Shown one piece after another: positions 44,470 through 55,057 of a stretch of 64,000 nucleotides of DNA (within the stretch, counting starts at the first letter, position 1; each line of letters opens with the position of its first letter). The translations under genes and the position numbers were made by a program. The stretch lies in assembly GCA_016788295.1 (NCBI GenBank), contig JAEUSY010000026.1, positions 1 to 64,000 of the forward strand. The letters are read 5' to 3'. The DNA is from Flavobacteriales bacterium (GTDB taxonomy: Bacteria; Bacteroidota; Bacteroidia; Flavobacteriales_F; PHOS-HE28). The notes under the pieces were generated by a model that was not told the DNA's origin, ran no database searches, and saw nothing but the letters and a program-made list of their open reading frames with translations.

Positions 44470-44477
44470 TACATTTG
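44470..44477 (+). promoter_or_regulatory. -7 promoter box TACATTTG (leuS)
   Basis: Plus-strand match 19 nt before the leuS ATG. The same octamer faces the other way at 44440-44447, making a compact divergent promoter region of 63 bp. Confidence 0.5.
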
Positions 44478-44496
44478 CCGGTCGCATACGAACACC

Positions 44497-47604
<3,108 letters not shown>

Positions 47605-47638
47605 TGGACGCGCTGCTGGCTTGTGGCTGTTGGCTGTC

Positions 47639-47666
47639 AGCCCCTTATCGCAAAGCGAAAGGGGCT
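47639..47666. repeat. Hairpin after leuS
   Basis: AGCCCCTT a TCGC aaa GCGA AAGGGGCT, a nested perfect stem 35 nt after the leuS stop. There is no T-tract, so its use as a terminator is uncertain. Confidence 0.65.
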
Positions 47667-47687
47667 CCCCCAAGCTTGGTGGCTGAG

Positions 47688-47710
47688 GGCCCGGAGGCTC
47701 TCGAAGGGCC
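47688..47710. repeat. Second copy of the gaggctctcgaaggg palindromic element
   Basis: GGCCC (47688-47692) and GGGCC (47706-47710) flank the 16-mer gaggctctcgaagggc that also occurs at 2249-2264. Confidence 0.75.
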
Positions 47711-47718
47711 GAAGCGCA

Positions 47719-47748
47719 CCCACCACCCAGCAGCCCACCACCCAGCAG
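47719..47748. repeat. 15-bp tandem duplication
   Basis: Two perfect copies of cccaccacccagcag, 20 nt before the DUF3108 gene start. Confidence 0.85.
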
Positions 47749-47768
47749 CGTATTGGCACCCTGTTTGC

Positions 47769-48617
47769 ATGCCCCGGGGCATGGCACGCACTACCACCAT
47801 CCTGTTGGCCGGTCTCAGCCTGCTCACCATGGGCTTCGCGCAGACCGAACGACCCACGCTCAGCACCGAGGGTAACCCCGCGCCACCCGTGCGCGAGACC
47901 TACCCGCTGCGTACCCTTCAGCACAACGCCTTCAAACCCGGAGAAAAGCTCACCTACGTGGTCCACTACGGATGGGTGAACGCCGGTGAGGCCGTGGTGG
48001 AACTGAAGGAAAGCCCCCGCGACATCAATGGTCGCAAGGTGTGGCATGCCGTGGGGCGCGGTCGCAGCCTGGGCGCCTTCAACACCTTCTACAAGGTGGA
48101 CGACCGGTACGAGAGCTTCTTCGATGCACAGGGCGTGTTCCCCTGGGTGTTCATCCGCCGCGTGAGCGAGGGTGGCTACGAGTTCAGCCAGGACTATGCC
48201 TACCGTCAGCAGTACCGCGAGGTGCTTACACAGGAGAAGAAGACCCATGCCGTGCCCGGCAGCGTGCAGGACATGCTCAGCGCCTTTTACTATGCCCGCA
48301 CGCTGGACCTCAGCAACGCCAAGGTGGGCGATGTCTTCGTGATCGACACCTTCCTGGATAACGAGCTGTGGCCTTTGCGCATGCGCTACATGGGCAAGGA
48401 GACCGTGAAGCTGCGCAACGGGAAATTCCGCTGTATGAAGTTCCAGCCCGTGGTGCAGGAAGGTCGGGTCTTCAAGGGCAACGACGACCTTAACGTGTGG
48501 ATCACCGACGATGGCAACCGCATCCCGGTGCTCGCGCAGGCCAAGGTGCTTGTGGGTTCCATCAAAATGGAGCTTACCGCCTACGAAGGCCTGGTACACC
48601 CGATCGCCAAGCTCTAA
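47769..48617 (+). CDS. DUF3108 exported protein
   Basis: 282 aa. Signal peptide MPRGMARTTTILLAGLSLLT ending near GFAQ; the ATG at 47781 is equally possible. The mature part follows the DUF3108 pattern: FKPGEKLTYVVHYGWVNAGE at the start, WHAVGRGRSLGAFNTFYKVD, the DMLSAFYYARTLDL block, and LNVWITDDGNRIPVLAQAKV, VGSIKMELTAYEG at the end. This family of unknown function has a beta-barrel lipocalin-like fold and is periplasmic. It precedes the M23 peptidase, an association I have seen in the phylum. A strong terminator separates the two. Confidence 0.9.
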   Translation: MPRGMARTTTILLAGLSLLTMGFAQTERPTLSTEGNPAPPVRETYPLRTLQHNAFKPGEKLTYVVHYGWVNAGEAVVELKESPRDINGRKVWHAVGRGRSLGAFNTFYKVDDRYESFFDAQGVFPWVFIRRVSEGGYEFSQDYAYRQQYREVLTQEKKTHAVPGSVQDMLSAFYYARTLDLSNAKVGDVFVIDTFLDNELWPLRMRYMGKETVKLRNGKFRCMKFQPVVQEGRVFKGNDDLNVWITDDGNRIPVLAQAKVLVGSIKMELTAYEGLVHPIAKL

Positions 48618-48652
48618 TTGCGGTTTTCCACGGCGCACCTGTGGTAATCCCT

Positions 48653-48692
48653 ACAACACCCCGGACATTCGTTCGGGGTGTTGTGCTTTCTT
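48653..48692 (+). terminator. Rho-independent terminator after DUF3108
   Basis: ACAACACCCCG / CGGGGTGTTGT, an 11-bp perfect stem with a 10-nt loop, then GCTTTCTT. Confidence 0.85.
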
Positions 48693-48699
48693 GCCCTCC

Positions 48700-49974
48700 A
48701 TGAAGCGCTGGGTGAAGTGGTCGGCCTTGGCAGTACCCGTTGTGGCCATTGGTTATGTGTGGATCGGTGTGGACGTTCGGCCGCATGTGGAGTACGTGCC
48801 CGAGGAAGTGGTGGAGGAGGTGGACAGCACCCTCCTACCTCCCGATGTCTACGGCATCCCCATGTCCGGATTCACGCTGGTGGAAGGCAAGGTGAAGCCC
48901 GGCGCCACCTTCGGCGACCTGTTGGCCGAACATGGTGTGCCCATGACCACCGTGCACGCGTTGGTTGATGAGGCGGCCCCACAATTCGATGTGCGACGCC
49001 TGCGCAGTGGCCATCCCTACGCGTTCATCTTCCCTGCGGACAGTGCGCACAAGCCGTCGTACTTCGTGTACGAGGCCGACCGGGTGGAGTACGTGGTGTT
49101 CGGTCTGCAGGACGGAGAGCTTTCGGTGCGTACCGGTAAGCGGCCTGTGAAGACCACCGAGCACCAGATCGCCTGCACGGTGACGGGAGCCCTGTACAAC
49201 GATCTCGCGCGCGCCGGTGCCGACCCCGCATTGGCCATGCACCTGGCAGAGGTCTTTGCCTGGACGGTGGACTTCTACCGGATCCAGAAGAACGATGTGT
49301 TCACCGTGGTGTACAGCGAGGAGACCGTTGATGGGCACCGCCACGGCTCACCACGCATTTTGGCGGCACGCTACAACAGTGGTGGCCGCATCAAGGAGGC
49401 CTTCCGCTTCGGCGAGGGTAAGGCCGTGCAGTACTACGATGCGGAGGGCAACAGCCAGCGAAAAGCCTTCCTGAAGGCACCGCTGAAATTCAGTCGCATC
49501 TCATCCGGCTTCAGTGGTCGCCGGTTGCACCCGGTGCAGAAGGTGATGAAGGCCCACCTGGGCACTGACTATGCCGCACCGTACGGCACGCCCATTCTGG
49601 CGGTGGGCGATGGCGTGGTGGAAAAGGCAGGGCGTACCGGCGGCAACGGCAACTTCGTGAAGATCCGGCACAACGGTACTTACAGCACGCAATACCTGCA
49701 CATGCGTAAGATCCTGGTGAGGCAGGGACAGCGCGTGAGCCAGGGCGATGTGATCGGTGAGGTGGGCAGCACCGGTCTGGCCACCGGTCCGCATGTATGC
49801 TTCCGTTTCTGGAAGAACGGCGTGCAGGTGGACCACCGCAAAGAGGAGTTCCCGAGCGCCGAACCGGTGGCCAAGGAGCAACGCGCCTCCTTCGATCGGT
49901 TGCGCGATTCGTTGGGGACCAAGCTGGATGAGGCCGAACTGGCCCTTGCCCAAGGCCGCTTGGTCAACTTCTAA
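48700..49974 (+). CDS. M23-family peptidoglycan DD-metallopeptidase, HVC variant
   Basis: 424 aa from the ATG at 48700 (MKRWVKWSALAVPVVAIGYV, a membrane anchor or signal). An OapA/LysM-like region (GKVKPGATFGDLLAEHGVPM), a central Bacteroidota-specific domain (VEYVVFGLQDGELSVRTGKR), then the M23 LytM domain: zinc ligands His286 and Asp290 in KAHLGTDYAAPYGTPILAVG, His334 in QYLHM, and the last motif reads GPHVCFRFW, so the second His of the usual HxH is Cys367. Related Bacteroidota sequences share this reading. It cuts peptide cross-links of the wall. It overlaps the convergent SDR gene by 4 nt. Confidence 0.92.
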   Translation: MKRWVKWSALAVPVVAIGYVWIGVDVRPHVEYVPEEVVEEVDSTLLPPDVYGIPMSGFTLVEGKVKPGATFGDLLAEHGVPMTTVHALVDEAAPQFDVRRLRSGHPYAFIFPADSAHKPSYFVYEADRVEYVVFGLQDGELSVRTGKRPVKTTEHQIACTVTGALYNDLARAGADPALAMHLAEVFAWTVDFYRIQKNDVFTVVYSEETVDGHRHGSPRILAARYNSGGRIKEAFRFGEGKAVQYYDAEGNSQRKAFLKAPLKFSRISSGFSGRRLHPVQKVMKAHLGTDYAAPYGTPILAVGDGVVEKAGRTGGNGNFVKIRHNGTYSTQYLHMRKILVRQGQRVSQGDVIGEVGSTGLATGPHVCFRFWKNGVQVDHRKEEFPSAEPVAKEQRASFDRLRDSLGTKLDEAELALAQGRLVNF

Positions 49975-50615
49975 TCTGCGGCCAAAGCACGGATGCTTAA
50001 GTAGGTATGGGTGCCTCCCATGCTCACCTGCGTGGCTTGCAACAGGGCCTTGGCCAGCACATCGTGCGGCATGGGCTTGTAGCGCGCGGGCAGCAAAGGA
50101 GCAAGTAGCTTTCCCAAGGCGATGCCGATGCGCTCGCCGGTGCGTTTCTCCACGCGCGGACCGGTCAGTATGGACGGATGGAACACGTGCAGCACCGGAA
50201 GGGCGAGGGCTTTCAGTTCCTGCTCCATTTCACCCTTCACGCGGTTGTAGAACACCCGAGAGCCGGCATCCGCACCAATGGCGCTCACAACGCAAAACAC
50301 CGGAACGCCTAGTGCTTTGGCCCAACGGCCCAGACCCACCACAAGGTCCTTGTCCACGTGGATGAACTTCTGTTGATCGCCACCCACATTGCCAATGGTG
50401 GTGCCCAGGCAGCAGAGCACAGCATCCACGCGCTCGTTGCGCAGGGCCTGCAATAGGTCATTGTGAGTCCATTCGGTCAGCTTCGGGTGGGTGATGCCCA
50501 AGGGTCGCCGCGCCACCACGATCACGTTGGAGAAACGGGCATCCTTCAGTGCGAACTGAAGGGCCGTGCTGCCGATGAGGCCGGTGGCCCCGGCGATCAG
50601 GAGGGTCTTGGACAT
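49971..50615 (-). CDS. Atypical short-chain dehydrogenase, HTATIP2-like
   Basis: 214 aa with the N-terminal Rossmann motif LIAGATGLIGSTALQFAL (GxxGxxG) and VVARRPLGITHPKLTEW, the ALCCLG-type strand VDAVLCCLGTTIGNVGGDQQ, a VSAIGADAGSRVFYNRVKGE segment carrying the YxxxK active-site pair, and the LPVLHVFHPSILTGPR loop. This is the NAD(P)-binding TIP30/HTATIP2-type group of extended SDRs. The substrate is unknown. It converges on the M23 gene with overlapping stops and is divergent from the membrane/regulator pair. Confidence 0.85.
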   Translation of the reverse strand: MSKTLLIAGATGLIGSTALQFALKDARFSNVIVVARRPLGITHPKLTEWTHNDLLQALRNERVDAVLCCLGTTIGNVGGDQQKFIHVDKDLVVGLGRWAKALGVPVFCVVSAIGADAGSRVFYNRVKGEMEQELKALALPVLHVFHPSILTGPRVEKRTGERIGIALGKLLAPLLPARYKPMPHDVLAKALLQATQVSMGGTHTYLSIRALAAD

Positions 50616-50633
50616 GACCGAAAGGTAGTCGCC

Positions 50634-50664
50634 TTGACAAGTCTGGATGATCGTATTATGTTTG
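50634..50664 (+). promoter_or_regulatory. Complete Bacteroidota promoter (-33 TTG, -7 TATGTTTG)
   Basis: TTGACA at 50634-50639 and TATGTTTG at 50657-50664, with 20 nt between TTG and TA, the expected spacing. This is the best full promoter in the window; it drives the membrane-protein/regulator pair. Confidence 0.65.
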
Positions 50665-50665
50665 C

Positions 50666-50685
50666 ATTATAAACAAGTTTACAAT
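50666..50685. promoter_or_regulatory. Operator-like inverted repeat over the start codon
   Basis: ATTATAAAC AA GTTTACAAT, 8 of 9 positions paired, directly after the -7 box and reaching into the ATG at 50684. Repressor binding here would block both transcription start and translation start. The winged-helix protein encoded in the same unit is the obvious candidate (inference). Confidence 0.6.
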
Positions 50686-51271
50686 GAACAGCGAATTGAC
50701 CCCACAAGAGAGTCTACGCCTTATTGAAGGCATGATCGGACAGGCGCGCCGCAGCTTCAGTCGCATGAGCTTCTACTTCCTGCTCTGGGGTGTGCTTCTG
50801 ATAGCCGCCATGGTGGCTACCTACCTGCTTCGCTACAACACCACCGGATGGCAGCATGGTGCGCCATGGGGCGTGGCAGGTGTGCTGGGCGGACTCATTA
50901 GCGCCATCCACGGGGCCCGGGAGGGCAAGAGGGAGCAGGTGAGCAATCCCATGGACACCACCATCGGCTGGCTGTGGGGCTCCTTCGTGATCACCATGCT
51001 GCTGCTCATCGCCTTCACCGTCACCGGCCGTGCCGATACCACCATTGTCGTGACCATGCTCACTGGTCTGCCCACCTTCATCACGGGACAGATCATGCGC
51101 TTCAGGCCCCTGCAGCTGGGCGGCATCATCTTCTGGGTTGCGGGGGGGGCCATGATGCTCTTGAACAGCGCCCTGGCCACATTGGTGCTCTACTGCACCG
51201 CGATGGTCCTGGGCTACATCCTGCCGGGCATCCTGCTCAAACACCACGAGGATGGGCTTCGCGCCGCTTGA
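50684..51271 (+). CDS. Four-to-five-helix membrane protein paired with a winged-helix regulator
   Basis: 195 aa. A charged amphipathic N-terminus (LTPQESLRLIEGMIGQARRS) then membrane helices (FYFLLWGVLLIAAMVATYLL, WGVAGVLGGLISAI, WLWGSFVITMLLLIAFTVTG, TIVVTMLTGLPTFITGQIM, GGIIFWVAGGAMMLLNSALA, LVLYCTAMVLGYILPGILLK). I recognise no enzyme motif. Its 3' end overlaps the regulator start by 20 nt. Such membrane-protein/PF13601-like regulator pairs occur in many Bacteroidota with unknown role. It has a full promoter and an operator-like repeat upstream. Confidence 0.8.
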   Translation: MNSELTPQESLRLIEGMIGQARRSFSRMSFYFLLWGVLLIAAMVATYLLRYNTTGWQHGAPWGVAGVLGGLISAIHGAREGKREQVSNPMDTTIGWLWGSFVITMLLLIAFTVTGRADTTIVVTMLTGLPTFITGQIMRFRPLQLGGIIFWVAGGAMMLLNSALATLVLYCTAMVLGYILPGILLKHHEDGLRAA

Positions 51272-51539
51272 CCCCGTACTGCACAACCAGCTGCGGCTGG
51301 CGGTGGTGAGCCTGCTGATCGCAGTGGACGAGGCGGATTTCAACCATTTGCTCGACCGCACGGGTGCCACGCGCGGCAACCTCAGCGTGCAGCTCTCCAA
51401 GTTGAAGGAGGCGGGTTATGTGGAGATCATCAAGGGCTACAAGGACAACTACCCCAACACACGCTGCCGGTTGACCAAGGCGGGGATCGCGGCGTTCGAT
51501 GCGTACGTCCGGGCCATCAAGGGGTATCTCGGTCCATGA
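51252..51539 (+). CDS. Winged-helix transcriptional regulator
   Basis: 95 aa with a MarR/PadR-related winged helix: LRLAVVSLLIAVDEADFNHL (helices 1-2), GATRGNLSVQLSKLKEAGYV (recognition helix), then the wing EIIKGYKDNYPNTRCRLTKA and a dimerisation helix AFDAYVRAIKGYL. This matches the short winged-helix family PF13601. The start inside the previous gene and the 20-nt overlap show co-expression. The likely target is the inverted repeat at its own operon start. Confidence 0.9.
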   Translation: MGFAPLDPVLHNQLRLAVVSLLIAVDEADFNHLLDRTGATRGNLSVQLSKLKEAGYVEIIKGYKDNYPNTRCRLTKAGIAAFDAYVRAIKGYLGP

Positions 51540-51631
51540 AGCCCATTTCGTCGGATCCAAAGTGCTCTTGGTCGGATCGTTGAAACCGGGGATCGTGTGC
51601 GCCGTTCACAGGGTCATCCAATCCGAAAACC

Positions 51632-51757
51632 ATGGAACCGAAACACCGCACCCTCCTCCAGGCCGCTGTGCTGCTGGCCTTGCTCGCCGTGATCGTGTAC
51701 AACTACGAACCGCCTGTCGATCAGCTTTCGGCCACGACCGCGCAAAGCATCAGGTGA
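51632..51757 (+). CDS. 41-aa single-pass membrane peptide
   Basis: Starts MEPKHRTLLQAAVLLALLAV and ends with a short extracytoplasmic tail (YNYEPPVDQLSATTAQS). A basic start followed by one hydrophobic stretch and no cleavage site suggests a type II small membrane protein. It lies 92 bp after the regulator and could be a third member of that unit. Evidence is only the hydrophobic pattern and codon use; it may not be translated. Confidence 0.4.
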   Translation: MEPKHRTLLQAAVLLALLAVIVYNYEPPVDQLSATTAQSIR

Positions 51758-51770
51758 GCCTTGGCGTTCT

Positions 51771-52376
51771 TCACCGCTTGATGAAGATGTAGCCGCCTTT
51801 CTCGGCACCCCACACCTGTTCTCCGGCAGCGTTCCAGCCGCGGTCCCAGCTGACCATGCGGTCGCGCCGCAGAACAACCTCGCTGGTGGTGTATGAGGCG
51901 TTGTTCCGCGTGCTGGGGCATTCGCGTTCGCGTGTGCTGCCCTCGTAAACGGTACCCCGTCGTACCAGCGTGATGTCGCAGCCATCAAGCGCTTCTAGCG
52001 AGTCCATGGGGAGTTGTTCCAGCTTCACCAGGTCCGCATAAGCACCATACCATCCCGCTCCGCCCTTCAAGGTGAGAATGGTGCTGGTGAAGGTGCTGTC
52101 GTTCACCTGTTTAACATGATAGACGCGCTGTCGGTAGGGTTTGGCCTTGCTGCTGGCCATGGCCTGTTCCACATAGAACCACGCGCCATCCTTGCGTTTG
52201 GGCCAAATGCGCACCATCTCCAGCTCGATCTCGTAGTAGCTGGTGTCTGTCTTTGCCTGCTCGGCGCTGGTGTAGGAACCGGCCAAGGCGTAGGCCAGCT
52301 CCTCCAGCTCACGCGTGCGTTGGGCGTTTGAGCATAGGGGAAGCAGGAACAGCGTAAGCAGGAAAACTCTGGGCAT
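51771..52376 (-). CDS. CpeT/CpcT-family protein, exported
   Basis: 201 aa with a signal peptide (MPRVFLLTLFLLPLCSNAQ). The CpeT pattern is clear: LAYALAGSYTSAEQAKTDTS, MVRIWPKRKDGAWFYVEQAM, KPYRQRVYHVKQVND, DGCDITLVRRGTVYEGSTRE and REC followed by a repeat-like C-terminus ending GYIFIK. In cyanobacteria members are phycobilin lyases, but export and absence of phycobiliproteins make that role unlikely; a small-ligand or lipid-binding lipocalin-like role is more plausible (inference). Confidence 0.85.
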   Translation of the reverse strand: MPRVFLLTLFLLPLCSNAQRTRELEELAYALAGSYTSAEQAKTDTSYYEIELEMVRIWPKRKDGAWFYVEQAMASSKAKPYRQRVYHVKQVNDSTFTSTILTLKGGAGWYGAYADLVKLEQLPMDSLEALDGCDITLVRRGTVYEGSTRERECPSTRNNASYTTSEVVLRRDRMVSWDRGWNAAGEQVWGAEKGGYIFIKR

Positions 52377-52388
52377 GGTGCGGGGAAG

Positions 52389-54356
52389 TTAACCTTCGGC
52401 CTCCACCCACATCCCGTGCTCCTTGATCAACCCGATAAGCTCGTCCACCGCGTGTTCGCTGGGCACGTTGCGCTTCACCACTTCCTTCTCGCGGTACAGG
52501 GTGATCACACCCGGACCGGTGCCCACGTACCCGAAGTCGGCATCGGCCATCTCGCCCGGGCCGTTCACGATGCAACCCATGATGCCGATCTTGACACCCT
52601 TCAGGTGGCTGGTCCGTGCGCGGATCTTGGCCGTGGTCTCCTGCAGGTCGAAGAGCGTACGGCCGCAGCTGGGGCAGCTGATGTACTCGGTCTTGCTGGT
52701 GCGGGTGCGCGTGGCCTGCAGGATGCCGAAGGCGGTGCGGCACACCAGGTCCTCGCGGCCACCCTGCTCGTCGGCGATGAAGACGCCATCGCCCAGACCG
52801 TCGATCAGCAGCGGACCCATGTCGGTGCTGCTGTGCAGGACCAGCGTATCGTTCGTGATCGCGCCATAGGCCCGGCCGATGATCACCGGCACCGGACAAT
52901 CCTGCGCGATCAGTTCGAAGAACAGGCGTCGCTGTTCGGCCATGCCGTGCGCGTTGTGCGTGTCGATCAAAAGAACGGCCGTGGGGTCGGCTTTCAGCGC
53001 GGTGAGGTAGGCCTCGTCCAGGTCGGCCAACGTGGTGTACACCAGATTGAACTGGGGATGACGTTCCGCGCCGCCGAGGTATTCCCGCTTGTTCAGGAAC
53101 GGGTAGTGACGATCCTTCTCCGTGTTGCCGAGCCAGGTGGCGTGCTCCTGCACGATGCCCAGTGTGCCGGGGATCTCGAAGTCGATGGTGTTCTTGCCGA
53201 TGAAGGCGTAGTCGCAGGCCTGGTCGGTGATGTTCCACTTGTCCAGCGGCACACTGTAGCGGTAGCCCCAGGCAAAGAGCGTAGCGGGGGTGATCTCCTT
53301 GCGGTTGCTCAGGTCGGCCATCACAACGGGCACATGCCGCGCACCGATGTTGAGCACCTCGCGGCTTGTGCGACGGGAATAAGAGAAGGGGGAAATGCCC
53401 CTCACCCCCGACCCCTCTCCCGAGGAGAGGGGAGGGATGGGCGCGTGGTTGTTGCGGTCGTTGTAGCGGTCCACCAGCGCGCGGGCCACGGGGATCTCGA
53501 ACTCGGGGTCCTCCGTGAGGCTCACACGCACCGTGTCGCCGATGCCATCCTCCAGCAGCGCTCCGATCCCTGCCGCGCTCTTCACGCGACCGTCCTCGCC
53601 GTCGCCGGCCTCGGTCACGCCCAGGTGCAGCGGGTAGTCCCAGCCCTCGCTCATCATGCGGTGCACCAGCAGGCGATAGGCCTGCACCATCACCTGCACG
53701 TTGCTGGCCTTCATGCTCAGCACGATCTCGTGGTAGTTCTCGTCGCGGCAGATGCGCAGGAACTCGAAGGCGCTTTCCACCATGCCCTCGGGCGTGTCGC
53801 CGTAGCGGTTCAGGATGCGGTCGCTGAGGCTGCCGTGGTTGGTGCCGATGCGCATGGCAGTGCCGTGCTCCTTGCAGATGCGCACCAGCGGGGTGAAGCG
53901 TTCGCGGATGCGCTCCAGTTCCTCGGCGTACTCCGCATCGGTGTACTCACGCACATCGAACTTCTTCTTGTCGGCGTAGTTGCCGGGGTTCACGCGCACC
54001 TTCTCCACGATGCGGGCGGCCACCTCGGCGGCGTTGGGCGTGAAGTGGATGTCGGCCACCAAGGGGGCGCTGAAGCCCGCCGCGCGGATCTGCTTCTTGA
54101 TCTCCGCGAGGTTCTCCGCGTCCTTCTTGCTGGGGGCGGTGATGCGCACCAGCTCGCAGCCCGCCTCGATCATACGGATGCTCTGGGCCACGGTGGCCGC
54201 GGTATCCATCGTGTCCGTGGTGGTCATGCTCTGCACCCGGATGGGGTTGTGACCGCCGATGCCGATGTCGCCGATGCGCACGGCGCGGGTCTTCCAGCGC
54301 TCATAGTGGGTGAGGCTGGGGCAGTACTGGCTGGGGACGAGGAGGGTGGAGGACAT
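52389..54356 (-). CDS. ispG: (E)-4-hydroxy-3-methylbut-2-enyl diphosphate synthase, large three-domain form
   Basis: 655 aa from the ATG at 54356 (MSSTLLVPSQYCPSLTHYER). The N-terminal TIM barrel (IGIGGHNPIRVQSMTTTDTM, VADIHFTPNAAEVAARIVEK, RIGTNHGSLSDRILNRYGDT), the extra central domain found in plants and Bacteroidota, and the C-terminal iron-sulfur domain (ISCPSCGRTLFDL, IMGCIVNGPGEMADADFGYV, with the CxxC and lone Cys cluster ligands). It converts MEcPP to HMBPP. Between the barrel and the central domain is an in-frame palindromic insertion translated as PPLSSGEGSGVRG (about residue 309-322). Both catalytic domains are otherwise complete. Confidence 0.96.
   Translation of the reverse strand: MSSTLLVPSQYCPSLTHYERWKTRAVRIGDIGIGGHNPIRVQSMTTTDTMDTAATVAQSIRMIEAGCELVRITAPSKKDAENLAEIKKQIRAAGFSAPLVADIHFTPNAAEVAARIVEKVRVNPGNYADKKKFDVREYTDAEYAEELERIRERFTPLVRICKEHGTAMRIGTNHGSLSDRILNRYGDTPEGMVESAFEFLRICRDENYHEIVLSMKASNVQVMVQAYRLLVHRMMSEGWDYPLHLGVTEAGDGEDGRVKSAAGIGALLEDGIGDTVRVSLTEDPEFEIPVARALVDRYNDRNNHAPIPPLSSGEGSGVRGISPFSYSRRTSREVLNIGARHVPVVMADLSNRKEITPATLFAWGYRYSVPLDKWNITDQACDYAFIGKNTIDFEIPGTLGIVQEHATWLGNTEKDRHYPFLNKREYLGGAERHPQFNLVYTTLADLDEAYLTALKADPTAVLLIDTHNAHGMAEQRRLFFELIAQDCPVPVIIGRAYGAITNDTLVLHSSTDMGPLLIDGLGDGVFIADEQGGREDLVCRTAFGILQATRTRTSKTEYISCPSCGRTLFDLQETTAKIRARTSHLKGVKIGIMGCIVNGPGEMADADFGYVGTGPGVITLYREKEVVKRNVPSEHAVDELIGLIKEHGMWVEAEG
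53412..53432. repeat. Palindromic element inside ispG
   Basis: CCCCTCTCC CGA GGAGAGGGG, a 9-bp perfect inverted repeat. With the flanking cctcacccccga it matches a palindrome type seen between genes in many environmental genomes; here it is in the coding region and in frame. Confidence 0.8.
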
Positions 54357-54383
54357 GTGCCGGTGGCCGCTGGTGTGCCGCGG

Positions 54384-54391
54384 CGAAGATA
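54384..54391 (-). promoter_or_regulatory. -7 promoter box TATCTTCG (ispG)
   Basis: Minus-strand TAnnTTCG match 27 nt before the ispG ATG. Confidence 0.4.
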
Positions 54392-54420
54392 TCGGGGAAC
54401 ACCCGGGCGGGGGGCTTGGT

Positions 54421-55044
54421 TCAGTCCTTGATGGGAACGGCAGGACCGCTCGTCCCCTTGCCCTCCACAAAGGTCCAGCCCGCGTTCTCCACCACGGCCT
54501 TCAGGATCACCAGGAAATCCCCTTGTTGCTCCTCGGCTTTCCGGAACAAGCCGCTGGCCGGGATCTTCGCCTGGATGCGCTGCTTGGCCTGGGCGTTCAT
54601 GCGGGTATGGTCGGCGGCGCTGAAGGCATTGAAGGTGCCTTCCTCCAGATCGTAGTACTTCACATCGTGCTCCAAGGAAAGGAGCTTGGCCTTCCCCATG
54701 CCCGTGAAGCGAACGGTGCGCGTGGCCTCATCGAATTCAAGGCCCATGCCCTCCAGGTCGTAGCCCACCGAGGCCCTGGCCTTCACCAGCAGCATGGCCT
54801 GCTTGCGGTTCCAGGGGAGTTCCTTGGTCCAGTCGAACCACGCGGCGTTGGCGTCGCTGAAGGTGATCACCTCGCTGAAGTCCCCTTCCACCGTCACCAA
54901 CTTCAATACCGGCCGCACCCGCTCCAGCAATACCGTGGCTTCGACCTGTTCCGTGCTGGCCTCGGGTCGATAGACCTCGCGGGTGATGAAGAACACCAAC
55001 AGGCCCACGCCGAGCAGTAACAGCAGTCCTTTTGTACGGTCCAT
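54421..55044 (-). CDS. DUF4230 membrane-anchored protein
   Basis: 207 aa with one N-terminal helix (GLLLLLGVGLLVFFITREVY) and an exposed domain carrying the DUF4230 pattern: LERVRPVLKLVTVEGDFSEV, LLVKARASVGYDLEGMGLEF and LLSLEHDVKYYDLEEGTFNA. Family of unknown function, probably periplasmic. It sits 13 nt after the DMT gene in the same direction and 64 nt before the ispG start. Complete. Confidence 0.88.
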   Translation of the reverse strand: MDRTKGLLLLLGVGLLVFFITREVYRPEASTEQVEATVLLERVRPVLKLVTVEGDFSEVITFSDANAAWFDWTKELPWNRKQAMLLVKARASVGYDLEGMGLEFDEATRTVRFTGMGKAKLLSLEHDVKYYDLEEGTFNAFSAADHTRMNAQAKQRIQAKIPASGLFRKAEEQQGDFLVILKAVVENAGWTFVEGKGTSGPAVPIKD

Positions 55045-55057
55045 GGGTCGAAGTTCG

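Noticed and set aside
52416..54431. 671-codon plus-strand open frame over ispG
   Set aside because: Antisense shadow. The stretch APHPRPLSRGEG inside it is just another reading of the palindromic element.
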